Origin: Acetatifactor sp.
Lineage (GTDB): Bacteria; Bacillota; Clostridia; Lachnospirales; Lachnospiraceae
Length of the DNA stretch: 64,000 bases
Direction: 5' to 3'
Assembly: GCA_024693365.1 (NCBI GenBank)
Contig: JAILLF010000036.1
Coordinates: forward strand, 1-64,000
The notes under the pieces are model-generated. The model had not been told where the DNA came from and made no database searches. It saw nothing but the letters and a program-made list of their open reading frames with translations. A program made the position numbers and the translations under genes. Positions 1 through 8,531 of this stretch are shown here, one piece after another. Each line of letters begins with the position of its first letter. The stretch's first letter is position 1.

Positions 1-1
1 T

Positions 2-163
2 GAGCATTGTTTCCTTTTTGGAGATGTTGGTTTGGCGATTGACATTATACCAAAAAAGGGAGGACAATGCTCGTTTTATTTTGAACTCCCGATAAATCAA
101 GGATTTATGAATAAAAAAGGTGTGTCGATTAGACACTACCACCACAAGAGAGGAGGGGAATGA
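2..163 (+). CDS. C-terminal end of an upstream gene (53 codons, partial)
   Basis: An open frame enters from the left edge and stops with TGA at 161-163, directly abutting the ATG of the Nudix gene (TGAATG). The readable tail contains GQCSFYFELPI, which resembles the last strand of a histidine-kinase-type ATPase domain, followed by a basic, histidine-containing end. The tight junction suggests co-transcription with the NAD genes that follow. The fragment is too short to assign a function; the kinase resemblance is only an impression. Confidence 0.45.
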   Translation, partial: EHCFLFGDVGLAIDIIPKKGGQCSFYFELPINQGFMNKKGVSIRHYHHKRGGE

Positions 164-955
164 ATGAAGGACTGTGAATATCTTAGATCTGGCCAGATAT
201 CCGCAGAAGAAAAGGCATTTCTTGAGAATTACGATCCGGATAAGTACAAGAAACCTTCCGTGACGGCTGACGTGGTAACGCTTACCGTGGATGAACAGGA
301 TCAGCTTGGCATTCTCTTGATCAAAAGGGGAGGCTATCCTTATAAGGGGAAATGGGCATTGCCCGGAGGCTTCATGAACGTGGACGAAGAGTCCGTGACA
401 CAGGCTGCAAGGCGTGAGCTCTATGAAGAGACGGGTGTGCAAGACGTATCCCTGAGACAGCTGTATACCTTTAGTCAGCCGGGAAGGGATCCTAGGATGC
501 ACGTCGTATCCGTTGCATACACGGCGCTGGTACCCAAGGGAAGCCTTAAGGTCAGGGCGGGAGATGATGCTTGGGAGGCAGAGGTTTTCCGCATAACCTA
601 CGACGTTGACGGCATGACGTTTCAAAGTGACTTGGCGCTGGTGCGCGAAGAAGACCTGGCGTTTGACCATGCGAAGATCATCCGGATGGCAATTAAGAGA
701 CTTCGGAGCAGGATCAAATACGAACCGGATGCCTTTTGGCTTCTGAAAGACAAAAAGGAATTTGCCATTTCCGAATTGAAAGTGATCTATGAAAGCATTC
801 TGAATGAGAAGCTGGATCTGGCAAACTTTAGAAAAGCATTTTTAAGGGACTACGTGGATTCCGGCAGGGTTTGTTCCTTAAACAAAAAGAGTCATTCCAA
901 AAGACCGGCAATGCTTTATTCCCTGACGGAAGAGATTACCGAAGAGGAGATCTAA
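164..955 (+). CDS. nrtR: NrtR-like Nudix-domain transcriptional regulator of NAD metabolism
   Basis: 263 aa. Residues 32-165 form a Nudix fold: the Nudix box lies at about 68-91 (GGFMNVDEE, then RRELYEETG), with one residue more between the Gly and the RE pair than the classical spacing. Residues 195-255 match the winged-helix C-terminal half of the NrtR family (FAISELKVIYESIL, NFRKAF, then RPAMLYSL). In that family the Nudix part senses ADP-ribose or related NAD breakdown products and the winged helix represses NAD genes. Here it is followed within 65 bp by pncA, then pncB and nadE, exactly the targets expected. The core catalytic glutamates of the box are present, so hydrolase activity is not excluded. 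The start has GAGGAGGGG just upstream. Function is inferred from domain order and context. Confidence 0.8.
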   Translation: MKDCEYLRSGQISAEEKAFLENYDPDKYKKPSVTADVVTLTVDEQDQLGILLIKRGGYPYKGKWALPGGFMNVDEESVTQAARRELYEETGVQDVSLRQLYTFSQPGRDPRMHVVSVAYTALVPKGSLKVRAGDDAWEAEVFRITYDVDGMTFQSDLALVREEDLAFDHAKIIRMAIKRLRSRIKYEPDAFWLLKDKKEFAISELKVIYESILNEKLDLANFRKAFLRDYVDSGRVCSLNKKSHSKRPAMLYSLTEEITEEEI

Positions 956-1020
956 GTGGAGTAATCACGTGAAAAGATGTTTCAGCTGAGGGAGACCTGG
1001 CAGAAAGAAAGGAGAATCGT

Positions 1021-1530
1021 ATGAAGAGATTTTTGATCGTTGTTGACATGCAGAATGATTTTGTGACTGGATGCCTTGGAAGCAAAGAGGCACAGGCAAT
1101 TGTTCCTGAGATGGTGAAATACGTGGAAGGGTTTGACGGCACCGTGATCTTTACTCAGGATACGCACCAGGAGAATTACATGGAGACGCAGGAAGGAAAG
1201 AAGCTTCCCGTTCCCCATTGCATTAAGGGTACGGACGGCTGGAAGATAATTCCTGAGCTGAGCGCCATCGCTGAAAAATGCCATGTATTCGAGAAGCCTA
1301 CCTTCGGAAGCAAGGAGCTGGCGGCAGAGATTGCCAAGGAAGCACCGGATGAGGTGATCCTGTGCGGCGTGTGCACCGGCATCTGCGTTTTGAATAACGC
1401 AACGCTGATCAAGGCGTTTGCAACGGAGGTTCCCGTGAAGGTCATTGGAAACCTTTGCGCATGCGTTACCCCTGACACACACAAGACCGCGCTGGCTGCC
1501 ATGCAGACCTGCCAGATTGAAATCATTTGA
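1021..1530 (+). CDS. pncA: Nicotinamidase (isochorismatase-like hydrolase)
   Basis: 169 aa, short for the family but complete. The hydrolase signature is present: Asp9 in VVDMQNDF, Lys92 in EKPTFGS and the nucleophile Cys122 in CGVCTGICVLNNA, giving the D-K-C triad. Asp47 and His49 (TQDTH) and His66 are the likely metal ligands. It converts nicotinamide to nicotinate, which the next gene uses. GAAAGGAG sits 6-7 bases before the ATG. Plain isochorismatase-family hydrolases look similar, but the neighbours pncB and nadE make nicotinamidase the natural assignment. Confidence 0.85.
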   Translation: MKRFLIVVDMQNDFVTGCLGSKEAQAIVPEMVKYVEGFDGTVIFTQDTHQENYMETQEGKKLPVPHCIKGTDGWKIIPELSAIAEKCHVFEKPTFGSKELAAEIAKEAPDEVILCGVCTGICVLNNATLIKAFATEVPVKVIGNLCACVTPDTHKTALAAMQTCQIEII

Positions 1531-1589
1531 CAAGAATACTTATTGAAATCATTATTGTGAAATCATTTATGAGATAGGAGGATATCATC

Positions 1590-2807
1590 ATGAAGTTACC
1601 CAGAATCATCAATTCCTTATTGGAGACCGATCTTTACAAGTTTAGCATGGGGCAGGCCATATATCATCAGTTCCCTTCCTATGAGACGACTTGGAGCTTT
1701 AAGTGCAGAAATACGGACGTGAAGTTCACGGCTGAGATGGTTGAGGAAATCAAGGAGCAGATCAAGGCATACTGCGAGCTGCGTTTCACTGAAGACGAGC
1801 TGAAATATTTGATGGGAATTGAATGGTTTAAGCGTTCTTACGTGGATTTCCTGAGACTTTGGCAGCCCAGATATGATGAATTCACCATTACGACGGATGC
1901 GGACTGCGGCCTGGCCATTGAGACGGAAGGAACCTGGCTGAACACCTCCATGTACGAGATCCCGACGCTGGCAATCGTCAATGAAGTGTATTTTAGAATG
2001 CAATATGATTATGACGAGCTTCTGGATAGCTTTAAGGAGAAGCTGAACGAGAAATATGAGTGGCTGAAGACCAACAAGTACTACATTGGAAGCTTTTCGG
2101 AATTTGGCATGAGAAGAAGACTTTCTACCGAGGCACAGGAACTGGCGGTGGAGAAGCTTTCTCACTTGAATGACACGCTTCACAGCGCTTCCAAGTTTGT
2201 TGGAACCAGTAACGTGTTCCTTGCAAAGAAATATCAGCTTCTGCCTGTTGGCACCATGGCACATGAGTGGATCATGTGCACCGGACAGGGTGATCACAGA
2301 CATAACCCCGCATACTCCAACTACTACGCGCTTCGCGCATGGGTAGATGAGTATGGCGTACTGAACGGAACCGCATTGACGGATGCCATTACCACGGACT
2401 GCTTCCTGCGTGACTTTGACAAGACCTATTCGACGCTGTTCAGCGGCGTTCGCCATGACTCCGGCGATCCCATCGAGTGGGGCGAGAAGATGATCGCGCA
2501 CTATGAGAAGATGAAGATCGATCCGAAGACGAAGACCTTGTTGTTTAGCGACAGCCTTGACTTCAAGAAGGCTGACGAGATCTTCCGTCACTTTAACGGA
2601 CGTGCACGCGTGGCATTTGGAATTGGTACCTATATTGCAAATGACACCAAGGTTGCACCCCTCAACATCGTTATGAAGACCACGGCCTGCAATGGCATGG
2701 ACGTGGCAAAGATCTCGGACACTCCCGGCAAGGGCATGTGCAAGAACGAAGCTTACGTGAAATATCTCCAGAGATCCATCAAGTGGCGCATGGAGAATGA
2801 CAGGTAG
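1590..2807 (+). CDS. pncB: Nicotinate phosphoribosyltransferase
   Basis: 405 aa, a normal length for the PncB family. Recognisable segments are LLETDLYKFSMGQ near the N-terminus, FGMRRRLS around 172-179, GTMAHEWIM with His225 (the position of the phosphorylated histidine in characterised PncB) and RHDSGDP in the phosphoribosyl-binding half. It makes nicotinate mononucleotide from nicotinate and PRPP, coupled to ATP hydrolysis. It lies 59 bp after pncA behind TAGGAGGA. The downstream partner nadE is separated from it by an unusual 550-bp repeat region. Confidence 0.93.
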   Translation: MKLPRIINSLLETDLYKFSMGQAIYHQFPSYETTWSFKCRNTDVKFTAEMVEEIKEQIKAYCELRFTEDELKYLMGIEWFKRSYVDFLRLWQPRYDEFTITTDADCGLAIETEGTWLNTSMYEIPTLAIVNEVYFRMQYDYDELLDSFKEKLNEKYEWLKTNKYYIGSFSEFGMRRRLSTEAQELAVEKLSHLNDTLHSASKFVGTSNVFLAKKYQLLPVGTMAHEWIMCTGQGDHRHNPAYSNYYALRAWVDEYGVLNGTALTDAITTDCFLRDFDKTYSTLFSGVRHDSGDPIEWGEKMIAHYEKMKIDPKTKTLLFSDSLDFKKADEIFRHFNGRARVAFGIGTYIANDTKVAPLNIVMKTTACNGMDVAKISDTPGKGMCKNEAYVKYLQRSIKWRMENDR

Positions 2808-2849
2808 GACTCGGGGGCTTGCACGGGGGTGGTGGAAAGACTCGGGGCT

Positions 2850-2903
2850 AGGTTTGGGGTGTCTTTCTACTAACCATTCGACCTAGAAAGACACCCCAAA
2901 CCT
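2850..2903. repeat. 20-bp perfect inverted repeat after pncB
   Basis: Arms at 2850-2869 and 2884-2903 are exact reverse complements of 20 bp around a 14-base loop. In RNA this would be a very stable hairpin directly after pncB. No T-run follows, so it is not a standard intrinsic terminator. It could instead block 3' exonucleases or be the end of the adjoining tandem array. The right arm runs straight into the first 40-bp repeat unit. Confidence 0.75.
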
Positions 2904-3300
2904 TCCCCTCGAGAGCGGAGCCAACCAAGGAAGGGAAGGCAAGCCCCCTCGAGAGCGGAGCCAACCAAGGAAGGGAAGGCAAGCCCCCTCGAGAGCGGAG
3001 CCAACCAAGGAAGGGAAAACAAGCCCCCTCGAGAGCGGAGCCAACCAAGGAAGGAAAGGCAAGCCCCCTCGAGAGCGGAGCCAACCAAGGAAGGGAAGGC
3101 AAGCCCCCTCGAGAGCGGAGCCAACCAAGGAAGGGAAAGCAAGCCCCCTCGGGAACGGAGTCAACCGAGGAAGGGAAAGCAAGTCCCCTCGGGAGCGTGT
3201 CCAACCAAGGAAGGGAAAGCAAGTCCCCTCGGGAGCGTGTCCAACCAAGGAAGGGAAAGCAAGCCCCCTCGAGAGCGAGTCAACCAAGGAAGGGCAAGCA
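2901..3300. repeat. Ten-copy 40-bp tandem repeat array between pncB and nadE
   Basis: Ten head-to-tail units of 40 bp (the last is 39 bp), each centred on CTCGAGAGCGGAGCCAACCA and a purine-rich AAGGAAGGGAA. Copies 1-6 are nearly identical. Copies 7-9 share GGGAACGGAG or GGGAGCGTGT variants, and copies 8 and 9 are identical, so there are two sub-lineages. There are no spacers between units. The array fills the gap from pncB to nadE (2808-3356), which holds no recognisable gene. All minus-strand frames stay open through it because the unit lacks stops, but 40 is not a multiple of three, so no constant peptide repeat is encoded. Confidence 0.95.
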
Positions 3301-3356
3301 TGAAGCTCGGGCAAGCTCCGTCGGGGAGATGAATGGAATGGAAAGGAGTGGCGGGT

Positions 3357-4103
3357 ATGAAGGAATTTGACGCCGGAAAGGTTCGGAAAGAGATTGTAGA
3401 GTGGATAAGGGAGTGGTTTGCGGAAAATGGTCCGAAGGCCACGGCCGTGATCGGAATATCAGGAGGAAAGGATTCCACCATCGTGGCAGCACTTCTTGTG
3501 GAGGCATTGGGGAAGGAGCGCGTATTTGGGGTGATGATGCCGCAGGGCGTGCAACCGGACATCGATGATTCCAAAAAGGTCGTGGAGGCTTTGGGCATCA
3601 GGCATGCTACCATATCCGTGGGGGCAGCCGTGGACGCGCTCCTTAATGCCGTTAAGGCTGGCGGAATGGAACCTTCCAGGGATGCGGGCATCAATACGCC
3701 GCCCAGAATGCGAATGGCTACGCTATATGCCGTGGCAGCCAGCCTGCCGGAGGGAGGGCGCGTTGCAAATACCTGTAATCTCTCCGAGGATTGGATTGGA
3801 TATAGCACGAAATACGGCGATGCCGCAGGTGATTTCTCACCGATTTCTGATCTGACGGTTCAAGAGGTCAGGGCCGTGGGAGATACCTTTACGGAGCTTC
3901 CCAGGGAGTTGGTACACAAGGCACCGTCAGACGGCCTTTGCGGCATGACGGATGAAGACCGCTTTGGCTTCACCTATGCAACACTGGACCGCTATATCAG
4001 GGAAGGCATCTGTGAGGATGAGGAAATTAAGAAGAAGATTGACAGAATGCACGTGATGAACCTTCATAAGTTGAGAGTGATTCCCAAATTTGAACAAAAC
4101 TAA
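3357..4103 (+). CDS. nadE: NAD synthetase, ammonia-dependent
   Basis: 248 aa from the ATG at 3357. An in-frame ATG at 3333 is possible, but AAAGGAG at 3342-3348 is placed correctly for 3357. The adenine-nucleotide alpha hydrolase motif SGGKDS is at residues 35-40. NTCNLSEDWIGYSTKYGD, DFSPISDLTVQEV and the KAPSDGL segment are typical of NadE. No glutaminase (nitrilase) domain is fused, so it should use free ammonia to amidate nicotinate adenine dinucleotide. It closes the salvage pathway begun by pncA and pncB; nadD is not in the window. Confidence 0.92.
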   Translation: MKEFDAGKVRKEIVEWIREWFAENGPKATAVIGISGGKDSTIVAALLVEALGKERVFGVMMPQGVQPDIDDSKKVVEALGIRHATISVGAAVDALLNAVKAGGMEPSRDAGINTPPRMRMATLYAVAASLPEGGRVANTCNLSEDWIGYSTKYGDAAGDFSPISDLTVQEVRAVGDTFTELPRELVHKAPSDGLCGMTDEDRFGFTYATLDRYIREGICEDEEIKKKIDRMHVMNLHKLRVIPKFEQN

Positions 4104-4114
4104 GCATCTGGTTC

Positions 4115-4164
4115 GGGGTGGGTCACGGGGACGTGTCAGCAGACACGTCCCCGTGACCCACCCC
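4115..4164. repeat. REP-like perfect palindrome, copy 1
   Basis: Two 23-bp arms (4115-4137 and 4142-4164) are perfect reverse complements around the loop AGCA. The inner part GGGGACGTGTC / GACACGTCCCC recurs after codY at 8532-8567. It starts 12 bp after the nadE stop codon. With no long T-run it is better described as an extragenic palindrome, although such a hairpin could also terminate transcription or protect mRNA ends. Confidence 0.85.
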
Positions 4165-4190
4165 TGCTATATTTCTAACGATGATTAAAC

Positions 4191-4219
4191 TTGAAAAAAT
4201 ACCGTTTTTACGTCATAAT
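4191..4219 (+). promoter_or_regulatory. Sigma-A-type promoter for the HD-GYP gene
   Basis: TTGAAA at 4191-4196, a 17-base spacer and CATAAT at 4214-4219. It sits between the REP-like palindrome and the TTG start at 4247, implying a short leader of about 20 bases. Confidence 0.65.
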
Positions 4220-4246
4220 AGAATAAAGATTGTGAGGTAAACGGCA

Positions 4247-5347
4247 TTGGCAGAGATTCGTTCAATAAAAACTGAAGATCTCGCGGCAGGAAAGATCGTA
4301 GACCAGACCATCTTGGACGCAAACGGCAGGGCCTTATTTGAGAAAGGCTCTTTTTTGGATGATTTTCAGATTGAAGGATTGCTCCGCGACGGAATTACGG
4401 AAATCTACGTCCGTGACGAGGAAGAACGTCCGGAGGAAAAGGAACCGACCGTCATTGCCAAGGAAGTGCAGGAGAAGATCGATCAAATCCGCGTGGAGGA
4501 CCGGTCCATTCTGAACCTCACTGAGGACGTGCAAAAGCGTGTTGGCAAGGGAATCCAGTATCTGTTTAGCAGTACGACGGATGAAAACTTTGCGCTGATG
4601 ACTGGTAACATAACCAATGAATTGATGAGAACGCTAGAGGCCAACAATGCCATCGCAGTCGACATTGGAACACTTAGGGTTAACGACGAATATACCTTTC
4701 GGCACAGCATTGACGTGGCGACCATGGCGATGATCATTGCCAGAAAATATGGCTTAAATGAAAAGGAAATCCATGACGTAGGGATTGCGGGACTCCTTCA
4801 TGACATTGGAAAGATGATGATCTCTCAAGAGATTTTGAATAAGCCGTCCAGACTTACGAAACAGGAATTTGAAATCATGAAAAGGCATGCGCGGTATGGC
4901 TATGACATGCTGCGGGAGACGGCGGGATTCAATAATAGCATTTTGCTTGGGGTTTTGCAGCATCATGAGAAATTGAATGGCACGGGATATCCTGACGGAC
5001 TGGCGGACAAGGACATTCATCTCTATGCCAGAATCATTGCCGTTGCCGACATCTACGATTCCCTGGTGACAAGACGAGCCTATAAACAGAAGATTTCGAA
5101 GAGGGATTCCATAGAAATAATCATGGCAATGACCTCCGAACTGGACATTTTTGTGATGCAGAGCTTTCTTGACAGCGTGATTCTGTATCCGGTAGACAGC
5201 ATCGTTACTCTGAGTAATGGTGAGGAGGCGAAGGTTGTAAAGAATAATCCCGGATTTATGCTCCGTCCCACGGTTGTGGGCGTGCAATCCGGCCGGGTAT
5301 ATAAACTTGCGGAGGACTTAAATTGCGCAAGCATTGTCATATTGTAA
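4247..5347 (+). CDS. HD-GYP domain protein, probable cyclic di-GMP phosphodiesterase
   Basis: 366 aa from a TTG start preceded by GTGAGGT. The HD-GYP core spans about 150-330: the HD pair at 185-186 in LLHDIGK, HHEKLNGTGYPDGL with HHE at 239-241 and GYP at 247-249, and later VADIYDSLVTRRAYK. All signature residues are present, so an active metal-dependent phosphodiesterase is expected. The first 140 residues have no recognised sensory domain and no membrane segment, so the protein is cytosolic. It has its own promoter and is followed by a hairpin terminator. Proximity to chemotaxis genes fits a role in motility or surface behaviour, but that is inference. Confidence 0.85.
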   Translation: MAEIRSIKTEDLAAGKIVDQTILDANGRALFEKGSFLDDFQIEGLLRDGITEIYVRDEEERPEEKEPTVIAKEVQEKIDQIRVEDRSILNLTEDVQKRVGKGIQYLFSSTTDENFALMTGNITNELMRTLEANNAIAVDIGTLRVNDEYTFRHSIDVATMAMIIARKYGLNEKEIHDVGIAGLLHDIGKMMISQEILNKPSRLTKQEFEIMKRHARYGYDMLRETAGFNNSILLGVLQHHEKLNGTGYPDGLADKDIHLYARIIAVADIYDSLVTRRAYKQKISKRDSIEIIMAMTSELDIFVMQSFLDSVILYPVDSIVTLSNGEEAKVVKNNPGFMLRPTVVGVQSGRVYKLAEDLNCASIVIL

Positions 5348-5358
5348 TTCCTGTAAAG

Positions 5359-5394
5359 GGGCGACGTCCGGGTTAGACCGGAGGTCGCCCTCTT
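5359..5394 (+). terminator. Intrinsic terminator after the HD-GYP gene
   Basis: Stem 5359-5371 / 5378-5390 (GGGCGAC and TCCGG paired with their complements, one internal mismatch), followed by TCTT. The T-run is poor, so efficiency may be moderate. Confidence 0.6.
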
Positions 5395-5417
5395 ACGTAA
5401 TCTCTGAAATTGCGCCC

Positions 5418-5446
5418 TTGACGTGCTGATTTTTTTAGTGTATAGT
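5418..5446 (+). promoter_or_regulatory. Promoter of topA
   Basis: TTGACG at 5418-5423, a 17-base spacer and TATAGT at 5441-5446. The predicted transcript carries a leader of about 65 bases before the topA ATG at 5520. Confidence 0.7.
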
Positions 5447-5519
5447 GTTTCACGATTGGCGCTAGGTCATTTTTGTTGGAGCAAATCGTACAAGGCGGCA
5501 GTGTAAAGGGGAAGAAAAG

Positions 5520-7604
5520 ATGGCAAAAAATCTCGTAATTGTGGAGTCACCTTCTAAGATAAAGACCATTAAAAAATTTCTGGGAAATAATTTTGAAGTG
5601 GTAGCAAGTAACGGTCACGTAAGAGATCTTCCGAAGAGTCAGCTGGGCTTTTCGCCTGAGGATGATTATGAACCGAAATACATTACGATCCGCGGTAAGG
5701 GCGACATTCTCGCTAATCTTCGCAAGGAAGTGAAGAAAGCTGAGAAGATCTATCTGGCAACCGACCCTGACCGTGAGGGAGAAGCAATTTCCTGGCATCT
5801 CTATCATGCCTTAAAACTAAATGATAAAAAGGTTTACCGGATCACGTTTAATGAAATTACGAAAAACGTAGTGAAGGAAAGCCTAAAAAATGCCCGTGAG
5901 ATCGACATGAATCTCGTGGACGCGCAGCAGGCCAGAAGAATGCTTGACCGCATGGTGGGTTATCGGATCTCGCCGCTTCTTTGGGCGAAAATCAAGAGAG
6001 GCCTTAGTGCGGGGAGAGTGCAATCCGTTGCGCTTCGCATTATTTGTGACAGGGAAACGGAGATCGAAAACTTTACGCCCGAGGAATATTGGAGCGTAGA
6101 GGCAGACTTGAAGATACCCGGCGCAAAAAAGCCCGTGGCGGCAAAGTATTACGGCACTTCATCCGCAAAGCAGGACCTTACCTGCGAAGCTGACGTAAAG
6201 AAGGTACTGAAGGACGTGGATGGCGCGTCCTATGTCGTAAAAGAAGTAAAGACGGGCGAGAGAATGAAGAAGGCACCGCTTCCCTTTACGACCTCCACGC
6301 TTCAGCAGGAAGCCAGCAAGGTGCTGAATTTCTCGACGAGCAAGACCATGAATCTTGCACAGCAGCTTTATGAAGGCGTAGAGATCAAGGGCGAAGGCAC
6401 CATCGGTCTCATCACCTATCTGCGAACGGACTCCGTCCGCGTGTCGGAGGAGGCTGCGGAAAACGCAAGGGAATATATTGAAAAGCATTATGGAAAAGAG
6501 TATCTTGCGCAGAAGGCTTCTGAGAACAAGAAGGCGCAGAGAATTCAGGATGCCCATGAAGCTATCCGTCCTACGGACATTACCTTGCTTCCCATTGCGA
6601 TCAAGGATCAGCTCCCCAGAGATCTCTTTCGGCTTTATCAACTGATCTGGCAGCGTTTTGCGGCGAGTCAGATGGCTTCTGCAAAATATGAGACGACTTC
6701 CGTGAAAGTGAGTGCAGGAAAGAGCATTTTCACAATGTCGGCTTCGAAATTGAAATTTGACGGCTTTACCAGTGTTTACGTTCAAAAGGATGAGGAAGAG
6801 GAAACCACTTCCTTTACGGGTACTTTGGAAAAGGGCATGAAGCTGGAATGCTCCGGCGTACGCTCGGAACAGCATTTTACGCAGCCGCCCGCACATTTCA
6901 CCGAGGCATCGCTTGTAAAGACCCTTGAGGAACTTGGCATAGGACGTCCAAGCACTTACGCACCTACCATTGGAACCATTTTGGGGAGACGCTATATCGC
7001 AAAGGAAGGAAAGAACCTGATTGTCACTGAATTGGGTGAGGTTGTCAACAAGATGATGGTTGAAGCATTCCCGACAATTGTTGACGTGAATTTTACGGCA
7101 AATCTTGAAGCCTTGCTTGACGGCGTGGAAGAAGGAAACGTGAAATGGAAAACCATCATCGAGAACTTTTACCCTGATCTGGACAAGGCAGTCGTGCAGG
7201 CGGAAAAGGACCTGTCTCAGGTAAAGGTCGCCGATGAGGAGTCAGATGAAGTTTGCGAGAAGTGCGGCCGCAAGATGGTGATCAAATATGGCAACAAAGG
7301 AAAATTCCTGGCATGTCCCGGGTTCCCTGAGTGTCAGAATGCAAAGCCTTATTATGAGAAGACCGGCGTGACCTGCCCCAAATGTGGCAAGGACGTTGTG
7401 ATCAAGAGAACCCAAAAGGGCAGAAGATATTACGGCTGCATCGGGAATCCTGAGTGCGATTTTATGGTCTGGAACAAGCCCTCCGGAGAGAAATGTCCAA
7501 AGTGCGGCAATGCGTTATTGGAAAAGGGAAATCGACTAGTCTGCGCAGATGAAAAATGTGGCTATAGTATTCTGAAAATTCAAAAAGATACTGAAAAAAT
7601 TTAA
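5520..7604 (+). CDS. topA: DNA topoisomerase I (type IA)
   Basis: 694 aa, a typical Firmicutes length. The TOPRIM domain opens the protein (VIVESPSK, then ATDPDREGEAISWH). The active-site tyrosine is Tyr300 in TYLRTDS. EELGIGRPSTYAPTIGT is the conserved segment of the gate domain. The C-terminus carries three four-cysteine zinc ribbons from about residue 577 (CEKCGRK, CPKCGKD, CPKCGNA). It relaxes negative supercoils by cutting one strand. The order topA-codY matches the Bacillus chromosome, where gid, codV and clpQY lie between; here they are absent. Confidence 0.97.
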   Translation: MAKNLVIVESPSKIKTIKKFLGNNFEVVASNGHVRDLPKSQLGFSPEDDYEPKYITIRGKGDILANLRKEVKKAEKIYLATDPDREGEAISWHLYHALKLNDKKVYRITFNEITKNVVKESLKNAREIDMNLVDAQQARRMLDRMVGYRISPLLWAKIKRGLSAGRVQSVALRIICDRETEIENFTPEEYWSVEADLKIPGAKKPVAAKYYGTSSAKQDLTCEADVKKVLKDVDGASYVVKEVKTGERMKKAPLPFTTSTLQQEASKVLNFSTSKTMNLAQQLYEGVEIKGEGTIGLITYLRTDSVRVSEEAAENAREYIEKHYGKEYLAQKASENKKAQRIQDAHEAIRPTDITLLPIAIKDQLPRDLFRLYQLIWQRFAASQMASAKYETTSVKVSAGKSIFTMSASKLKFDGFTSVYVQKDEEEETTSFTGTLEKGMKLECSGVRSEQHFTQPPAHFTEASLVKTLEELGIGRPSTYAPTIGTILGRRYIAKEGKNLIVTELGEVVNKMMVEAFPTIVDVNFTANLEALLDGVEEGNVKWKTIIENFYPDLDKAVVQAEKDLSQVKVADEESDEVCEKCGRKMVIKYGNKGKFLACPGFPECQNAKPYYEKTGVTCPKCGKDVVIKRTQKGRRYYGCIGNPECDFMVWNKPSGEKCPKCGNALLEKGNRLVCADEKCGYSILKIQKDTEKI

Positions 7605-7654
7605 TAAATTCAAAAAATTATCATTGTAAACGGTAATTTTTTGTGATAAACTAT

Positions 7655-7682
7655 AAGGGAGCTCGAAAAAAGCTCCCTTTTT
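7655..7682 (+). terminator. Intrinsic terminator between topA and codY
   Basis: AAGGGAGCT (7655-7663) pairs with AGCTCCCTT (7671-7679), followed by a T-run. The loop is A-rich. It separates topA from codY, leaving about 45 bases to the codY start with no clear promoter in that gap. Confidence 0.85.
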
Positions 7683-7727
7683 GCGTGCTAAAAAAGGGCA
7701 TTTTACGATGAATTGGAGGAAATCGGA

Positions 7728-8516
7728 ATGAGTAGCGTACAACTTCTTGATAAAACCAGAAAAATCGGAAAACTTTTACACAATAACAACTCCAGCAAGG
7801 TAGTTTTTAACGATATCTGTAACGTTATGAAGGAGATCTTGAACAGCAACGTGCTTGTGATCAGCAAGAAAGGTAAGGTTCTGGGTATTGGAGAATGTGA
7901 AGGAACGGATACCATCACGGAGCTCCTTGGAGACTGCGTCGGGGAATTTATTGATTCAATGCTGAATGAGCGTTTCCTTGGCGTGCTAAGCACGAAGGAG
8001 AACGTGAATTTGGAAACCCTGGGATTTGAAATGATTGACGTCAGAAGATACCAGGCCATTATCGCACCGATCGAGATTGCGGGAGAGAGACTTGGAACCC
8101 TGTTTATCTATAAGTGTGATGAACAATATGACATTGACGACATCATCCTGTGTGAGTACGGTACGACCGTCGTGGGATTGGAAATGCTCCGCGCCGTGAA
8201 TGAAGAGAGCTCCGAAGAGAGCCGAAAGATCGCCGTAGTAAAGTCTGCGATCGGAACCTTAAGCTTTTCCGAGATGGAGGCAATCACGCACATTTTTGAT
8301 GAATTAAACGGCATGGAAGGCATTTTGGTGGCTTCCAAGATTGCTGACCGCGTAGGAATTACGCGATCCGTTATTGTAAACGCCCTTAGAAAGTTTGAGA
8401 GTGCCGGCGTCATTGAATCCAGATCCTCCGGCATGAAGGGTACCTACATCAAAGTATTAAATGACGTGGTATTCGAAGAGATTGAGGAATTAAAGCGTAA
8501 GAACAAAAGAAGATAA
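7728..8516 (+). CDS. codY: GTP- and branched-chain-amino-acid-sensing global repressor CodY
   Basis: 262 aa. The ATG at 7728 is chosen because GGAGGA lies 7 bases upstream and the product then begins MSSVQLLDKTRKIGKLL as in known CodY; the TTG at 7713 would place the ribosome site inside the gene. The N-terminal GAF ligand domain (about 1-155) is followed by the winged helix-turn-helix ASKIADRVGITRSVIVNALR and KFESAGVIESRSSGMKGTY, the strongly conserved DNA-reading part. CodY represses transport, amino-acid and stress genes while isoleucine/leucine/valine and GTP are plentiful. In Bacillus it precedes the flagellar operon; here it precedes chemotaxis genes. Confidence 0.97.
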   Translation: MSSVQLLDKTRKIGKLLHNNNSSKVVFNDICNVMKEILNSNVLVISKKGKVLGIGECEGTDTITELLGDCVGEFIDSMLNERFLGVLSTKENVNLETLGFEMIDVRRYQAIIAPIEIAGERLGTLFIYKCDEQYDIDDIILCEYGTTVVGLEMLRAVNEESSEESRKIAVVKSAIGTLSFSEMEAITHIFDELNGMEGILVASKIADRVGITRSVIVNALRKFESAGVIESRSSGMKGTYIKVLNDVVFEEIEELKRKNKRR

Positions 8517-8531
8517 AAGTTCCAAAATTAT

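Noticed and set aside
1518..1567. Three TGAAATCATT repeats as NrtR operator sites
   Set aside because: The first copy is inside the pncA coding end, the repeats are not inverted, and no operator consensus for this group is known to me.
2901..3300. CRISPR array
   Set aside because: The repeats are directly adjoining with no unique spacers, and no cas genes are present.
2848..3808. Several overlapping minus-strand open frames rich in FPSLVGSALEG-like repeats
   Set aside because: They are translations of the 40-bp tandem array and the antisense of nadE; the unit is not a multiple of three, so each frame gives a different peptide, and there is no ribosome site.
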